Source: Gigantopelta aegis
Lineage: Eukaryota > Mollusca > Gastropoda > Neomphalida > Peltospiridae
Length of the DNA stretch: 64,000 nucleotides
Direction of reading: 5' to 3'
Assembly (NCBI RefSeq): GCF_016097555.1
Contig: NC_054706.1
Coordinates: 46,735,039 to 46,799,038 of the forward strand
Under the pieces are notes generated by a model. It searched no databases, was not told the origin of the DNA, and was given only the letters and a program-made list of their open reading frames with translations. The translations under genes and the position numbers were made by a program. Positions 10,662-21,773 of the stretch are shown one piece after another; the first letter of the stretch is position 1, and each line of letters starts with the position of its first letter.

Positions 10662-10987
10662 CAGATATAACCCGTACTTCACACGCGAACGTTCAGATAG
10701 GATGTGCTGACGTTATACTGGGCTTTCTCTAAAAAATATAACACCGCCAGCCCTCGTTAGCCGAGGGTATATACATAAAGATGGCGGCCTCCACTGAGGT
10801 TTTATTTATAGAATTCATCTTCGTATGCAATATTTAGCACGATGTGAATACTGTAAACAATTGGGCATGGGATCAAAAAGATCCCTGGGAAGTGCGGTAA
10901 CGGGTAAGTACAAAGACATCTGTCGGCAGTGCAGATCAAAATAACAGAAGCGATCAGAAGAATAAGAACCTGTTAAAATGTCTTGTG

Positions 10988-11240
10988 TATTATATTATAT
11001 TATATTATATTATATTATATTATATTATATTTAGGGGATAATATCACTGTGTTTCGTTGTTAACTATAAAGATTTATCACAAAATTTGTCTTCTTTATAA
11101 AACCAAATTTTGTGATAAATCCTTATAGTTAACAACAAAACACAGTGATATTATCCCCTAATTATATTATATTATATTATATTATATTATATTATATTAT
11201 ATTATATATTATATTATATTATATTATATTATATTATATT
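10988..11240. repeat. TTATA pentanucleotide array
   Basis: About 45 bases of TTATA repeats before and 80 bases after the foldback element at 11034-11158. Confidence 0.85.
11034..11158. mobile_element. 125-base near-perfect foldback element in a TTATA repeat
   Basis: The 55-base arms begin GGGGATAATATCACTGTGTT and differ at only two positions; a 15-base spacer separates them. TA flanks both sides, and TTATA repeats continue on both sides, so it inserted into the array. It lies in the last intron of tetraspan gene 1. Confidence 0.85.
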
Positions 11241-11242
11241 TC

Positions 11243-12605
11243 ATAGCATAGCATAGAATAGCATAGCATAGCATAGCATAGCATAGCATTTTTCATTTCA
11301 ACTTATTTTCGTACTTATATCCAATTAAGGTTCAAGCACGCTGTACTGGGCACACACCTGAGCTATCTGGGCTGTCTGTCCTGGACAGTGGATTAGTTGT
11401 TAGTGGTTAGTGAGAAAGAAGAGGGTGTAGTGGTCTTACACCTACACACTGAGTCGTTAAAACTCGCTCTGGGTGGGAGCCGGTACCGGGCTGCGAACCT
11501 GTACCTACCAGGCTTAAATGTCCGATGGCTTAATCACGACACCACCGAGGCCGGCATAGCATAGCATAGCATAGCATAGCATAGCATAGCATAGCATAGC
11601 ATAGCATAGCATAGCATATATCATAACATATATAGCATATCATAGCATATCATGTATCATAGTATATCATATAGCATAGCATAGCATAGCATAGCATAGC
11701 ATAGCATAGCATTTCATTTCATTTTAACTTATTTTCGTGCTTATATCCAATTAAGGTTCAAGCACGCTGTCCTGGGCACACACCTGAGCTATCTGGGCTG
11801 TCTGTCAAGGACAGTAGATTAGTTGTTAGTGGTTAGTGAGAAAGAAGAGGGTGTAGTGGTCTTACACCTACCCACTGAGTCGTTAAAACTCGCTCTGGGT
11901 GGGAGCCGGTACCGGGCTGCGAACCTGTACCTACCAGGCTTATGTCCGATGGCTTAATCACGACACCACCGAGGCCGGCATAGCATAGCATAGCATAGCA
12001 TAGCATAGCATAGCATAGCATAGCATAGCATAGCATAGCATATATCATAACATATATAGCATATCATAGCATATCATGTATCATAGTATATCATATAGCA
12101 TAGCATAGCATAGCATAGCATAGCATAGCATAGCATAGCATAGCATAGCATTTCATTTCATTTTAACTTATTTTCGTGCTTATATCCAATTAAGGTTCAA
12201 GCACGCTGTCCTGGGCACACACCTGAGCTATTTGGGCTGTCTGTCAAGGACAGTGGATTAGTTGTGAGTGGTTAGTGAGAGAGAAGAGGGTGTAGTGGTG
12301 TCTTACACCTACCCATTGGAGTCGTTAAAACTCGCTCTGGGTGGGAGCCGGTACCGGACCGCGAACCCTGTACCTACCAGCCTTATGTCTGATGGCTTAA
12401 CCACGACACCATCGAGGCCGGCATAGCATAGCATAGCATAGCATAGCATAGCATAGCATGTATCATAGCATATCATGTATCATGTCATAGCATAGCATAG
12501 CATAGCATAGCATAGCATAGCATAGCATAGCATAGCATAGCATAGCATAGCATAGCATATAGCATATAGCATATCGTATCATATCATATCATATTATATA
12601 TTTCA
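11243..12605. repeat. Tandem array of about 430-base units: SINE C plus ATAGC repeats
   Basis: Three units, each a minus-oriented SINE C (11290-11554, 11711-11974, 12150-12420) followed by ATAGC runs and, in the first two, the same interlude (TATATCATAACATATATAGC at 11617 and 12041, 424 bases apart). Units 1 and 2 share changes not in unit 3, so tandem duplication, not separate insertion, made at least two of them. Confidence 0.85.
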
Positions 12606-12606
12606 G

Positions 12607-12839
12607 CTCTGTTTGGAGTGTTCGGTCTGTCGATGTTTCACACGAAGAATTATTATGAGAAGTATGAATGCTACGCCATGGAGCTCCTCCCACAATCCGT
12701 CTGTCCAGCGCGTGAAGTCACTATTGAATGGGCAATTCCATTGGCATGGGTAGGGGTGATCTTTTGTGCCCTTGCATCGGTGCTGTGGTGGATCGTGGCG
12801 CGCGCACTGCGCGTGATCCTGGCGAAGACAATGCTATGA
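12607..12839 (+). CDS. Tetraspan gene 1, last exon: end of TM3, loop 2, TM4, stop
   Basis: The exon starts after a TATATTTCAG acceptor and runs 233 bases to TGA. It completes TM3 (ALFGVFGLSMFH), codes a second extracellular loop with two Cys (KYECYAMELLPQSVC), then TM4 (IEWAIPLAWVGVIFCALASV, followed by LWWIVARAL) and a very short tail ending AKTML. The Trp just before TM4 resembles the 'GWS' position of claudin and gamma-subunit proteins. With the two preceding exons it gives about 164 residues, so a full protein of roughly 280-300 would be expected with exon 1. Phase 1 entry fits the preceding exon. About 112 bases after the stop, an ATTAAA lies at the left edge of an inserted TTAA foldback element and could act as a poly(A) signal; this is inference. 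Confidence 0.75.
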
Positions 12840-12951
12840 CGGTGGGAAATAATGTTTTTGTAACACACGCTGTAGATGCAGTCAGTGTCAGTGTAAGTCA
12901 GCTTTTGTTCGTGACTTATGCTAGCGTGTCGTTAAAAATACATTATAGTCA

Positions 12952-13206
12952 TTAAAGAGACATTCCTGAGTTTGCGGCAATTTTTAAGATGTTATCAATT
13001 AACAGACTTTTCGACGACTATAATTACGTACGAAATTACAAATATTACAAATTTTTACAAATATTAAGACGACCAGAAACACATTGAATATACAGACATT
13101 GATATTCTAAACAAGAAAATATATTTAATATGAAAGTGTAATCGTAGAAATATTTTATTAGTCGGAAACATCTTACAATGGAGCAAACTCAGGAATGCCC
13201 CTTTAA
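12952..13206. mobile_element. TTAA foldback MITE, copy 2 (internally deleted)
   Basis: TTAA, then AGAGACATTCCTGAGTTTGC, up to CAAACTCAGGAATGCCCCTT and TTAA. The central part is missing (255 bases). It starts 112 bases after the stop of tetraspan gene 1, and its left edge creates ATTAAA. Confidence 0.75.
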
Positions 13207-13427
13207 GTTTTAAACATCAAACGATCCAGCATACATTTCTAGTCACTGCGGATAGCCTAACGCACTTTGTGATCGACTATATATATTATTGCAATTACGA
13301 TGAATTTATGGTAATGACATTTTGGCGTGTTTTGGAACAGGTATGTGTGTTTGATATGTTATTGATATTGTTAAAATAAGTCAAGGTATAGTTGGAAATA
13401 TTTTTTTTTACGAAGAAAACCCCCTTA

Positions 13428-13745
13428 TGTTGGTAGCCCAGTGGTAAAGTGCTCGCTTGGTGCGCGGTCGGTTTGGGATAGATCCCCGTTGGTGGGCCCA
13501 TTGGGCTATTTCGCGCTCCAGCCAGTGCACCATGACTGGTACATCAAAGGCCGTGGTATGTGCTATCCTGTCTATGGGATGGTGCATATAAAAAAATCCC
13601 TTGTTGCTAATCGAAAAGAGTAGCCCATGAAGTGGCGACAGCGGGTTTCATTCCTCAATATTTGTGTGGTCCTTTACCATATGTCCGACGTCATATAACC
13701 GTAAATAACCGTTAATTAAACCATTTCCTTCCTTCCTTCCTTCCA
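13428..13745 (+). mobile_element. SINE A, full length
   Basis: GGTAGCCCAGTGGTAAAGTG head, body and tail A, followed by a TTCC repeat. Confidence 0.85.
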
Positions 13746-13761
13746 TTATGTTGCTTTTTTT

Positions 13762-13850
13762 GTAAGGAGTATACCCGTTTGACAGAGCGCCCGCTTGAGA
13801 TGCGGTGGTAAGAGAATTGACACCATCCACGGTTTGACATAGTCCGGAGG
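13762..13850 (+). mobile_element. Possible SINE F head remnant
   Basis: CAGAGCGCCCGCTTGAGATG resembles the SINE F tRNA-like head; the rest is not recognisable. Confidence 0.35.
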
Positions 13851-13859
13851 GACGTAGTA

Positions 13860-14910
13860 AGTGTCGTTTTTACTACGTCCGGATCTTGTTACATACCCTA
13901 TATATAGCCTGTATTCAAAACTTGAGGCACCATGTTTCAACCGTTTCTCAACCGAAATAGTGCAACAAATGGACACACAAACCAAAAATGTATAACCTAC
14001 TGTACTCACAAAATCCCAATTGAAGTACTTGCATCATTATTAACAAAATAATTCTTCTATGGCAACCTTAAAAAAAAATATCCCCGCCATGTTAAATCTG
14101 CTAAGTAGAGGGAAGCAACTCGCCGTGCACGTTAAGAAAAGTATTGACTTAACGTGCCCCGTGCACTAGGTTTGAAATACTTTTACGGAGTGCTTAATAA
14201 AAGTGTTACTCTCACAATCTTGACCAAGTCTCGCAGTAACTATTATAATTATATTAAACACATAATAGCCGTGGCTTTAAATGTACTACTGTGGTGCTTT
14301 TTCCTTTTCCCTTATATTCGCGGGTTGGGCCATTCCAGTTGATTGGTTTATAATTGTTTGTTTGTTTGTTTTATTTTTATTTTCAATTAGAAAATCATGT
14401 AAATATAACAGATATCTCAGAGACTATAGGTCAATACTAATTATCTATTCTTAGCAAAGAGTAGATTTTTAAAAATAAATGTTTCCAAACATTACCGATC
14501 AAGCCCGATCTTCCATGCATGTAATAGTTAGGCCTAGTTAATTAGTTTCATGAACAATGTAAACAAGCAGCCAAGACCAATCTTCCATTCATGTTATAAT
14601 TAGTTATCTAGGCGTAGCGATAACACATAATTTATAATTAACATTTTATATGTATATACGTACATTTCAACAGATGAAAAATCAGTAATGCATTAATATC
14701 ATGGTATACCTTAAAATTTAATTTCTTTTAGTAGTCCACATTGGACGATTGATTGCATTTCACAAGTGGTGTCATTGTCAGCAGGTTAGTCAGTCAAACG
14801 TTATGTACAATGGTCATTGTGAAATGGTGTTTCCTCAAATTGTTTTTCACTACAATTAACCGTTATGTTTTGTTACTATAGTAACTTTTTGTGGAGTTTA
14901 AATGGAGATA
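13860..14910. other. No feature recognised
   Basis: AT-rich; TTAACGTGC words near 14120-14165 form a small inverted repeat (GCACGTTAAG / CTTAACGTGC). Confidence 0.5.
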
Positions 14911-15060
14911 TTATTTTTTCTTTTCTTTTCTTTTCTTTCTTTCTTTCTTTTTTTCTTTCTTTCTTTCTTTCTTTTTTCTTTCTTTCTTTTTTCTTTCCTT
15001 CCTTCCTTCCTTCCTTTCTTCTTTGTTTCTTTTTGTATTCAATCCTTTTTCTTTCTGTGT
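14911..15060. repeat. CTTT/CCTT polypyrimidine tract
   Basis: About 150 bases of TTTC and TTCC repeats, all pyrimidine on the plus strand. Confidence 0.85.
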
Positions 15061-15069
15061 TTAAATAAG

Positions 15070-15385
15070 CGTACGAGACAAGGGGTAGGGGCTAATCACC
15101 CCCCCCCCCCCCCCCTCCCCAGTTCTGAAGAAAATCCTCAAATTCGGGCAAAACGACAGAAATATTCGGGCAAAATTAGCTGGCCTGAAACCGTTTCATA
15201 ATTTATTTTCATCATTCTACTCAAAATATCAGTTGTAATCCATATAAAAATGCGTAATGATTCATTTGCAACCCTATATATTTTTTTGGCAGTAAAGCTA
15301 AGATGAATAAATGTTGTTATCCAGATTCGGGCATTTCCGTTTCATTCCAGCAAAAAATCAGCCTGCAAAAATGGTAGCTCGTACG
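15070..15385. mobile_element. Dispersed repeat with GCGTACGAG ends
   Basis: GCGTACGAG at the left and CTCGTACGC at the right bound about 316 bases that contain a C-run and ATGAATAAATGTTGTTATCC, CAGATTCGGGCATTT. The right part recurs at 52757-52858 and at the very start of the window (about 1-95). Confidence 0.55.
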
Positions 15386-15389
15386 CCTG

Positions 15390-15988
15390 TCTAATTAGCC
15401 TATGTCTGTTTGTAATTTATTTGCCTGTTTATTTGTACAAGAATTTGAAATATTAGAAACGAATTCTCATTGTAACCATACGTTGTTATAGCAGTGTATT
15501 TGTTGATACATTCAGATTGTTATGCTCAAAAATAGTGATGGCCACTTTTTGTTTATTGTATTCAGCAGTTCGAAAGAAAAAAATATTTGTGCTTTTTCTT
15601 TTGCCTGTTGTAAAAATGAACAAAATATTTGCCATGTGATTTGTAATATTTTAACATTTTGGATTAAACAATATTTAAATTCCACTGGAATCGATTTGCG
15701 TCCAAAATATAGTGGCCTTGACTGAAGTTAAATATTACAAAACTTGTTATAAGTTGTTATTATATGTGCCATATTTGAATCATGTTTTGTGTATATTTGA
15801 ATATCGTTGAATACTTCTCCTGTTAGATGGAAGTATAATATGAACTGTATTTTGCTTTTTAATTTGTTTTCGTATTTATAATTAATTAAATCAAGTTTAA
15901 AAAATAAAATAAAACATTATAAACTAAATGAAACGTTAAATGAGATTAAATACATTACTGTATAACTGGTAGTCGCAGGTGTAAACAT
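15390..15988. other. No feature recognised
   Basis: AT-rich unique-looking sequence without splice-bounded coding signal. Confidence 0.5.
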
Positions 15989-16262
15989 TTACTCCGTCCC
16001 ATCCTCCTACAAAAAAAATGTGTTGTTGTTTTGTTTTGTAAATAATTTCAGTTTGGTTTGATATAAGAAGAAAAGTAAAAATGTTTTGGAAATAACAAAA
16101 AAACAAAACAAACAACAAACAACAAACAAAAACACAAAAACACCATACAAAAAAACAACAAAAAAAAAACTATTTTTGTGTGTAAATTAGAAAACAATCG
16201 GCTCCGAAATAAATAACTTGTAGTAAATTCCAAAGTATGAAAAAGGCGTTCCCTGTGAGAAG
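15989..16262. mobile_element. Half copy of the TAGTCCGTCCCATCC foldback MITE
   Basis: It begins ACTCCGTCCCATCC and ends near GCGTTCCCTGTGAGAAGG, matching the left half of the element at 62409, including AATAATTTCAGTTTGGTTTGA. The right half is absent. Confidence 0.55.
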
Positions 16263-16797
16263 GACCATACGATGTTTTGTAAAATTGGCTCCAGACCTGT
16301 AGAGAGCGAGGGGTGGGCGAGCTGACACCCGCACTTGAAGACGAGAATGTGCTACTTTTGTTTAAGTCTATATAAACAAAAATATAAATCTGGATTGTGT
16401 CCCCACCCCCTTAGAGATTGTACCCTCAACTTCAGATATTGATCGACGGGTCTGCCTCCCAAAACACCCAGAAACCTCAACCACGACCCGAACGCCCGTG
16501 TGTACTACACCAGCGTTAATTATTCAACAATGATAGGAGAATACGTCATTTGCCATACTGGCATGAAGTACACACAATCGATTTTTTTGTCTCTTAGACT
16601 GTGTTTACGACACATTTACAAACAGTACCCAAGAGTATATTATGACCTTTTTGTCGTTTTCCAATCAATAAACGTATTTCAGTATCACAATGTGTTGTTA
16701 TTTATTATTTAATGACTGCTTATAGGTTACTCTTTTTATTAATTTACTTGAATATTGAGTATTCTGTGAGTTTAAAAAAAAAACAGAAACCAAAACT

Positions 16798-17014
<217 letters not shown>

Positions 17015-17104
17015 ATAGACAAAAGAAAGAAAGAAAAATCAACGGTAATAAGTAGTAAAAAAGTGACATCGCCGTTGCTTTATGTACTTAATATAATCAT
17101 AGAA

Positions 17105-17180
17105 TGGATAGATGAATGAATAAATGAATGAATGAATGAATCCATGAATGAATGCATGAATGAATGAATGAATGAGTTAA
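17105..17180. repeat. GAAT tetranucleotide array (SINE E tail)
   Basis: GAAT repeats followed at 17190 by a minus-oriented SINE E tail (TTTAACGACACTCCAGTAC). Confidence 0.75.
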
Positions 17181-17240
17181 TTAATTAATATTTAACGACA
17201 CTCCAGTACAAAAATACACATCGGCTATTTGGTGTCATAA

Positions 17241-17511
17241 AAGGTAAGTATATGGAATAGTATTTATATAATGGGGAAAAGTATAAAGTGTTTATGAAAC
17301 TTTAAAATTAATTCTGGGTCGAATTTAAAAGATTCCAAAACATTTTAATATAATCATAGATGTCTATATATATATATTGATTGAATGAAATAAGGGAACA
17401 AATGATATTTTAAATCGAATTTAAATTCAATACTGGCGTAGGTATATCTGTATAACATACAAAGATATAACGTGGCACTGAAAGTCACTAAAGTGGGTTG
17501 AATGGCAGTAA
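17241..17511. other. SINE E body relic or unique sequence
   Basis: Follows a minus-oriented SINE E tail; little else can be said. Confidence 0.4.
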
Positions 17512-17780
17512 CATTTCAACTTATTTTCGTGCTTATATCCAATTTAAGGTTCAATAACGCTGTCCTGGGCACACACCTCAGTTATATGGGCCGTCTGTCC
17601 AGGACAGTAGGTTAGTTGTTAATTGTCAGTGGTTAGTGAGAGAGAAGAGGCTGTAGTGGTCTTACACCTACCCAATGAGTCGTTAAAACTCGCTCTGGGT
17701 TGGAGCCGGTACCGGGCTGCGAAACCCAGTACCTACCAGTCTTAAGTCCGATGGCTTAACCACGACACCACCGAGGCCGT
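17512..17780 (-). mobile_element. SINE C, full length
   Basis: Head ACGGCCTCGGTGGTGTCGTG at 17780, tail TCCAATTTAAGGTTCAATAA at the left. Confidence 0.85.
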
Positions 17781-18121
17781 AACATAGCTAACTTCCTGAT
17801 ACTATGGGTGAGGGCCATGTTTGCAGTCCAAAAAAAAATAAAAAAAATCATAATAATAATAAAATGCTGTTAGTACTTGTGTGTTCCCTTAGTTGTTTGT
17901 ACAGCAGTATATATGCACGAAGTTCTGTCTTGTGCAGGTTTATATTTGATAAAAGCAGTTTCGAGAATGGCAGTCCTCTTTCCGACAGACCAGGAACAGT
18001 GCCTCTCCCTGGGGAGTGCCAGTCCACCTGTAGACAAAGCACACTACATAATGATTGATTGATTGAATGAATGAATGAATGATTTATTGATTGTATGCAT
18101 AAATGAATGAATGAATAAAAA

Positions 18122-18420
18122 GTTTGTTTTGTTTAACGACACCACTAGAGCACACTGATTTATTAATCATAGGCTATTAGATGTCAAACATTTGTAATTC
18201 TGACATATAGTCTTAGAAAGGAAACCCGCTATATTTTTTCTATTAGTAGCAAGGGATCTTTTATATGCACCATCCCACAGACAGGATAACACATACCACG
18301 GCCTTTGATATACCAGTCGTGGTGCACTGGCTGGAACAAGAAATAGCCCACCGACGGGGATCGATCCTAGACCGACCACGCATCAAGCGGACGCTTTACC
18401 ATTGGGCTAGGTCCCGCCCC
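18122..18420 (-). mobile_element. SINE B, full length
   Basis: Head GGGGCGGGACCTAGCCCAAT, tail GTCGTTAAACAAAACAAACT; adjoins the 48-base minisatellite. Confidence 0.85.
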
Positions 18421-18948
18421 AAATGAATGAACGAATGGATGACTGACTGGATGAATGAATGAATGGATGAATGAACGAACTAATGGATGACTGACTGGAT
18501 GAATGAATGAATGGATGAATGAACGAACGAATGGATGACTGACTGGATGAATGAATGAATGGATGAATGAACGAACTAATGGATGACTGACTGGATGAAT
18601 GAATGAATGGATGAATGAACGAACGAATGGATGACTGACTGGATGAATGAATGAATGGATGAATGAATGAACGAATGGATGACTGACTGGATGAATGAAT
18701 GAATGGATGAATGAACGAACGAATGGATGACTGACTGGATGAATGAATGAATGGATGAATGAACGAACGAATGGATGACTGACTGGATGAATGAATGAAT
18801 GGATGAATGAACGAACTAATGGATGACTGACTGGATGAATGAATGAATGGATGAATGAACGAACGAATGGATGACTGACTGGATGAATGAATGAATGGAT
18901 GAATGAATGAACGAATGGATGACTGACTGGATGAATGAATGAATGAAT
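18421..18948. repeat. 48-base minisatellite, about 11 copies
   Basis: The unit begins GGATGAATGAATGAATGGAT and ends ATGGATGACTGACT; all of it derives from GAAT/GGAT/GACT tetramers. Variants at one or two positions occur in an order that nearly repeats every five units. A SINE B abuts the left side. Confidence 0.9.
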
Positions 18949-18990
18949 GTTTAATGACACCTCAGCACCAAAACAACGACATTAGCTATC

Positions 18991-19283
18991 GAGGAAGAAA
19001 ATGTTTTATTTAACGACGCACTCAACACATCTTATTTACGGTTATATGGCGTCAGACATATGGTTAAGGAACACACAGATAATGAGAGAGGAAACCAGCT
19101 GTCGCCACTTCATGGGCTACTCTTTTCGATTAGCACCATTCCACAGATATGATAGTACATACCACGGCCTTTGCTGTGGAGCAGTTGTGGAGCACTGGCT
19201 GGAACGAGAAATAGACAATGGGTCCATCGACGGGGATCGATACTAGACCGACCGCGCATCAAGCGAACGCTTTACCACTGGGC
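18991..19283 (-). mobile_element. SINE A, nearly full length
   Basis: Tail A at the left, body, head ending GCCCAGTGGTAAAGCGTTCG. Confidence 0.8.
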
Positions 19284-19434
19284 AAAAAAAGGTATATTTG
19301 GTGATCAACATCAATTTACAATTCTAAACTTATTAATAACAGTAGTGTAGACAGCTATGAAAGAGTCACATTTATGAAAGACTTTGAATTAATATGACAG
19401 AACAGAACTTTATTACAATCAGGCCGTTCTGCAA

Positions 19435-19578
19435 CGAAGGAAGGAAATATTTTATTTAACGACGCACTCAACACATTTTATTTACGGTTATATGGCGTCA
19501 GACATATGGTTAAGGACCACACAAATATTGAGGGAGGACACCAGCTGCGCCACTTCATGGGCTACTCTTTTCGATTTC
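19435..19578 (-). mobile_element. SINE A tail fragment
   Basis: Tail A and the AGTAGCCCATGAAGTGGCGC part of the body; 5' truncated. Confidence 0.8.
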
Positions 19579-19763
19579 AGATTTCAGACCAGCTTTTACA
19601 TGCCTATGTCTACTAGGGTTCAGGCATGCCCCCCCCCCCCCCCCCCCCAATTTACTTTATCTAAAATCCTGAATCCTTTCATGCTCTTGTTTCCTGCTTA
19701 GATGTTTCTTGGTTTAATTATCGATTTTATGAGAAAATGTTGGTTTTGAATAACGACACCACT

Positions 19764-20958
19764 CAAGTTCAAGTTCTTTATTTGCCGTAAGTTAAACAAA
19801 CTTATCAGCATAAATACATACATATATAATCACGCTATATATACAAATATACAAATACAGGTGGAGAGTGATTTAAGAATTAATGGTAAAATTAACATAG
19901 CATACTAGTAATAGTGGTGGGATGTACATATATATGTGCACTATAAACATTATCGTGGTATAGTAATAATTCTAATTCTAAATATATAGGTATATATTGA
20001 TGTATACCAGATGAAATATGATTAATATACTTGCTAATGAAACGGCAGGTTTGTGGATGTCATATTTTAAGTAAGCTTCAGTAAATTGTCTCTAACTTTA
20101 TTTGCCAAAACTAAATATTTTCCCAGGTTATTGATGTCTTTATTGTTTTCAGTTGTTAATAGTTCAGTGAGCCTAAATACGCTTGGACGTCTGTGGTAAC
20201 ATTGTTTAATATACTTATTCCTCAAATCATTCATAGCTGGGCAAATAAGGATAAAATGGTATTCGTCTTCTATATCATTATAGTTACAAATAGTGCATTT
20301 TCTTTCGGCCCTGTCAATTTTCCTACACCTTCCGTTTTCTATATTTAATTTGTGTGCACTAATTCGGATCTTTGATATTTCTTTTAAGTGATTTAATGGT
20401 ATGGGTTGTCTAAGATATGTTTGTAGCTTGAATTCAAGTAACAAAAATTTATATAAGGTACCTTTCGGTGAAGTCGTTATTCGACTAAAACAATGTTGTT
20501 TAAAATTATCGTAAATTCTTTCCTTAATTATATTATATTCTCTGTTACCAACATTTGGTATGTTCCATATATAGTTTAGTCCAAGCCTATTTAGTTCTTG
20601 TTTGACTTGTGTTACCCAGTTACCCTTTACTCGTTCCATTTCCTCATATATAGCTAAAAGGATACAATTTTCAGTATTTCATATTTTAATCCAATATTTA
20701 AAAATTCTTAATTTTCTCATAATATACAGAGGAAAACGCCCTAACTCACTATATATAATTCATTACAGGCCCTTGTTGTACTCCAAGTAGTTTTTTACAG
20801 AATTTTGTATGAATATTTTCAACATCCCTTGCACAGTGGAATCCCCAGACCTCTGACCCATAACTAAAAATACTGTTAACATAGGTGTCAAAAACAGATA
20901 GCATTGTTTCAATATTAAAATAATGTCTTTTGCATACGTTTAATAATGAAAACAAGAA
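19764..20958 (-). mobile_element. 5'-truncated LINE inserted in a SINE
   Basis: On the minus strand, 20949-20749 codes CKRHYFNIETMLSVFDTYVN, SIFSYGSEVWGF and IHTKFCKKLLGV, the 3' part of a non-LTR reverse transcriptase. 20755-20640 continues in another frame (ELGRFPLYIMRKLRIF) with one stop. 20639-20067 codes a long open C terminus with CTICNYNDIEDEYHFILICP, the terminal zinc knuckle. The left end (AAATAAAGAACTTGAACTTG on the minus strand) is its 3' tail. The flanks are the two halves of a SINE B (19737-19763 and 20959 on), sharing CACT, so the LINE inserted there. Confidence 0.75.
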
Positions 20959-21181
20959 CACTAGAACACATTGATTTGTTAATCATCGGCTGTTGGATGT
21001 CAAACATCTTTTATATGCATCATCCCACATAATGGATATCACATACCACGGCCTTTGATATATATCAGTCGTGGTGCACTGACAGGGACGATAAATAGCC
21101 CAATGGGCCCACCGACGGGGATCGACCCCAAACTGACCGAGCATCAAGCGAGTGCTTTACCACTGGTCTACGTCCCGCCCG
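20959..21181 (-). mobile_element. SINE B, split by a LINE (rest at 19737-19763)
   Basis: Head GGGCGGGACGTAGACCAGTG, body with an internal deletion, tail to CACTAGAACACATTG; the last tail piece lies on the far side of the LINE. Confidence 0.75.
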
Positions 21182-21448
21182 TACTATACGTTTTATGAGA
21201 GACGACCATACCATGTAGTGATCGCGTGATAAAGTTCTGTTCTGTTCTGTTATGTGAATTACTTTTAAATTGACCCCGAGCGGATCTGCTGCCCCTGATG
21301 AAGAATGATGATCACTTGGACACAAGTGATCAATTAGTGACCAGTGCTCCACAGTTGCGGCCACAGTCATTCGCGAAGGACATTAAAATCCATTCAGCCG
21401 GTAGAGTTAATGTTATTTCTTGGACTGTGGATAGTGTTTCAAGTTGTG

Positions 21449-21545
21449 ATCCAGAATGAATGAATGAACGAACGGACGGACGGACGGACGGACGGACGGA
21501 TGGATGGATGGATGGATGGACGAACGAATGAATGAATGGATAAAT
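21449..21545. repeat. GACG/GATG/GAAT tetranucleotide array (SINE E tail)
   Basis: GACG then GATG then GAAT repeats adjoin a minus-oriented SINE E that starts at about 21546. Confidence 0.8.
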
Positions 21546-21773
21546 GGATGTTTAACGACACCCCAGCACGAAAAATACATCGGCTACTGGGTGTCAAACT
21601 ATGGTAAATGCAAAACTTAAGTGATGACCAACATCAATGTAAAAATTCAAAAGATAATAAAAACAGTGTCAAGAACTGTGTGAAAAATATAAATATCTCA
21701 GATAGATAAAATTAAAATTGAGAATAAAAATCAGTATCACGTAGAAATTGTAATAAAAGTTCTGGATGGTTGT
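21546..21773 (-). mobile_element. SINE E
   Basis: Tail GACACCCAGTAGCCGATGTA ... GGGGTGTCGTTAAACATC plus a body matching 23041-23320 inverted. Confidence 0.65.

Noticed and set aside
18367-18960. 197-residue repeat protein (HPVSHPF repeats)
   Set aside because: It is a frame through the 48-base minisatellite; the period is a multiple of three by chance, and no promoter or splice context is seen.
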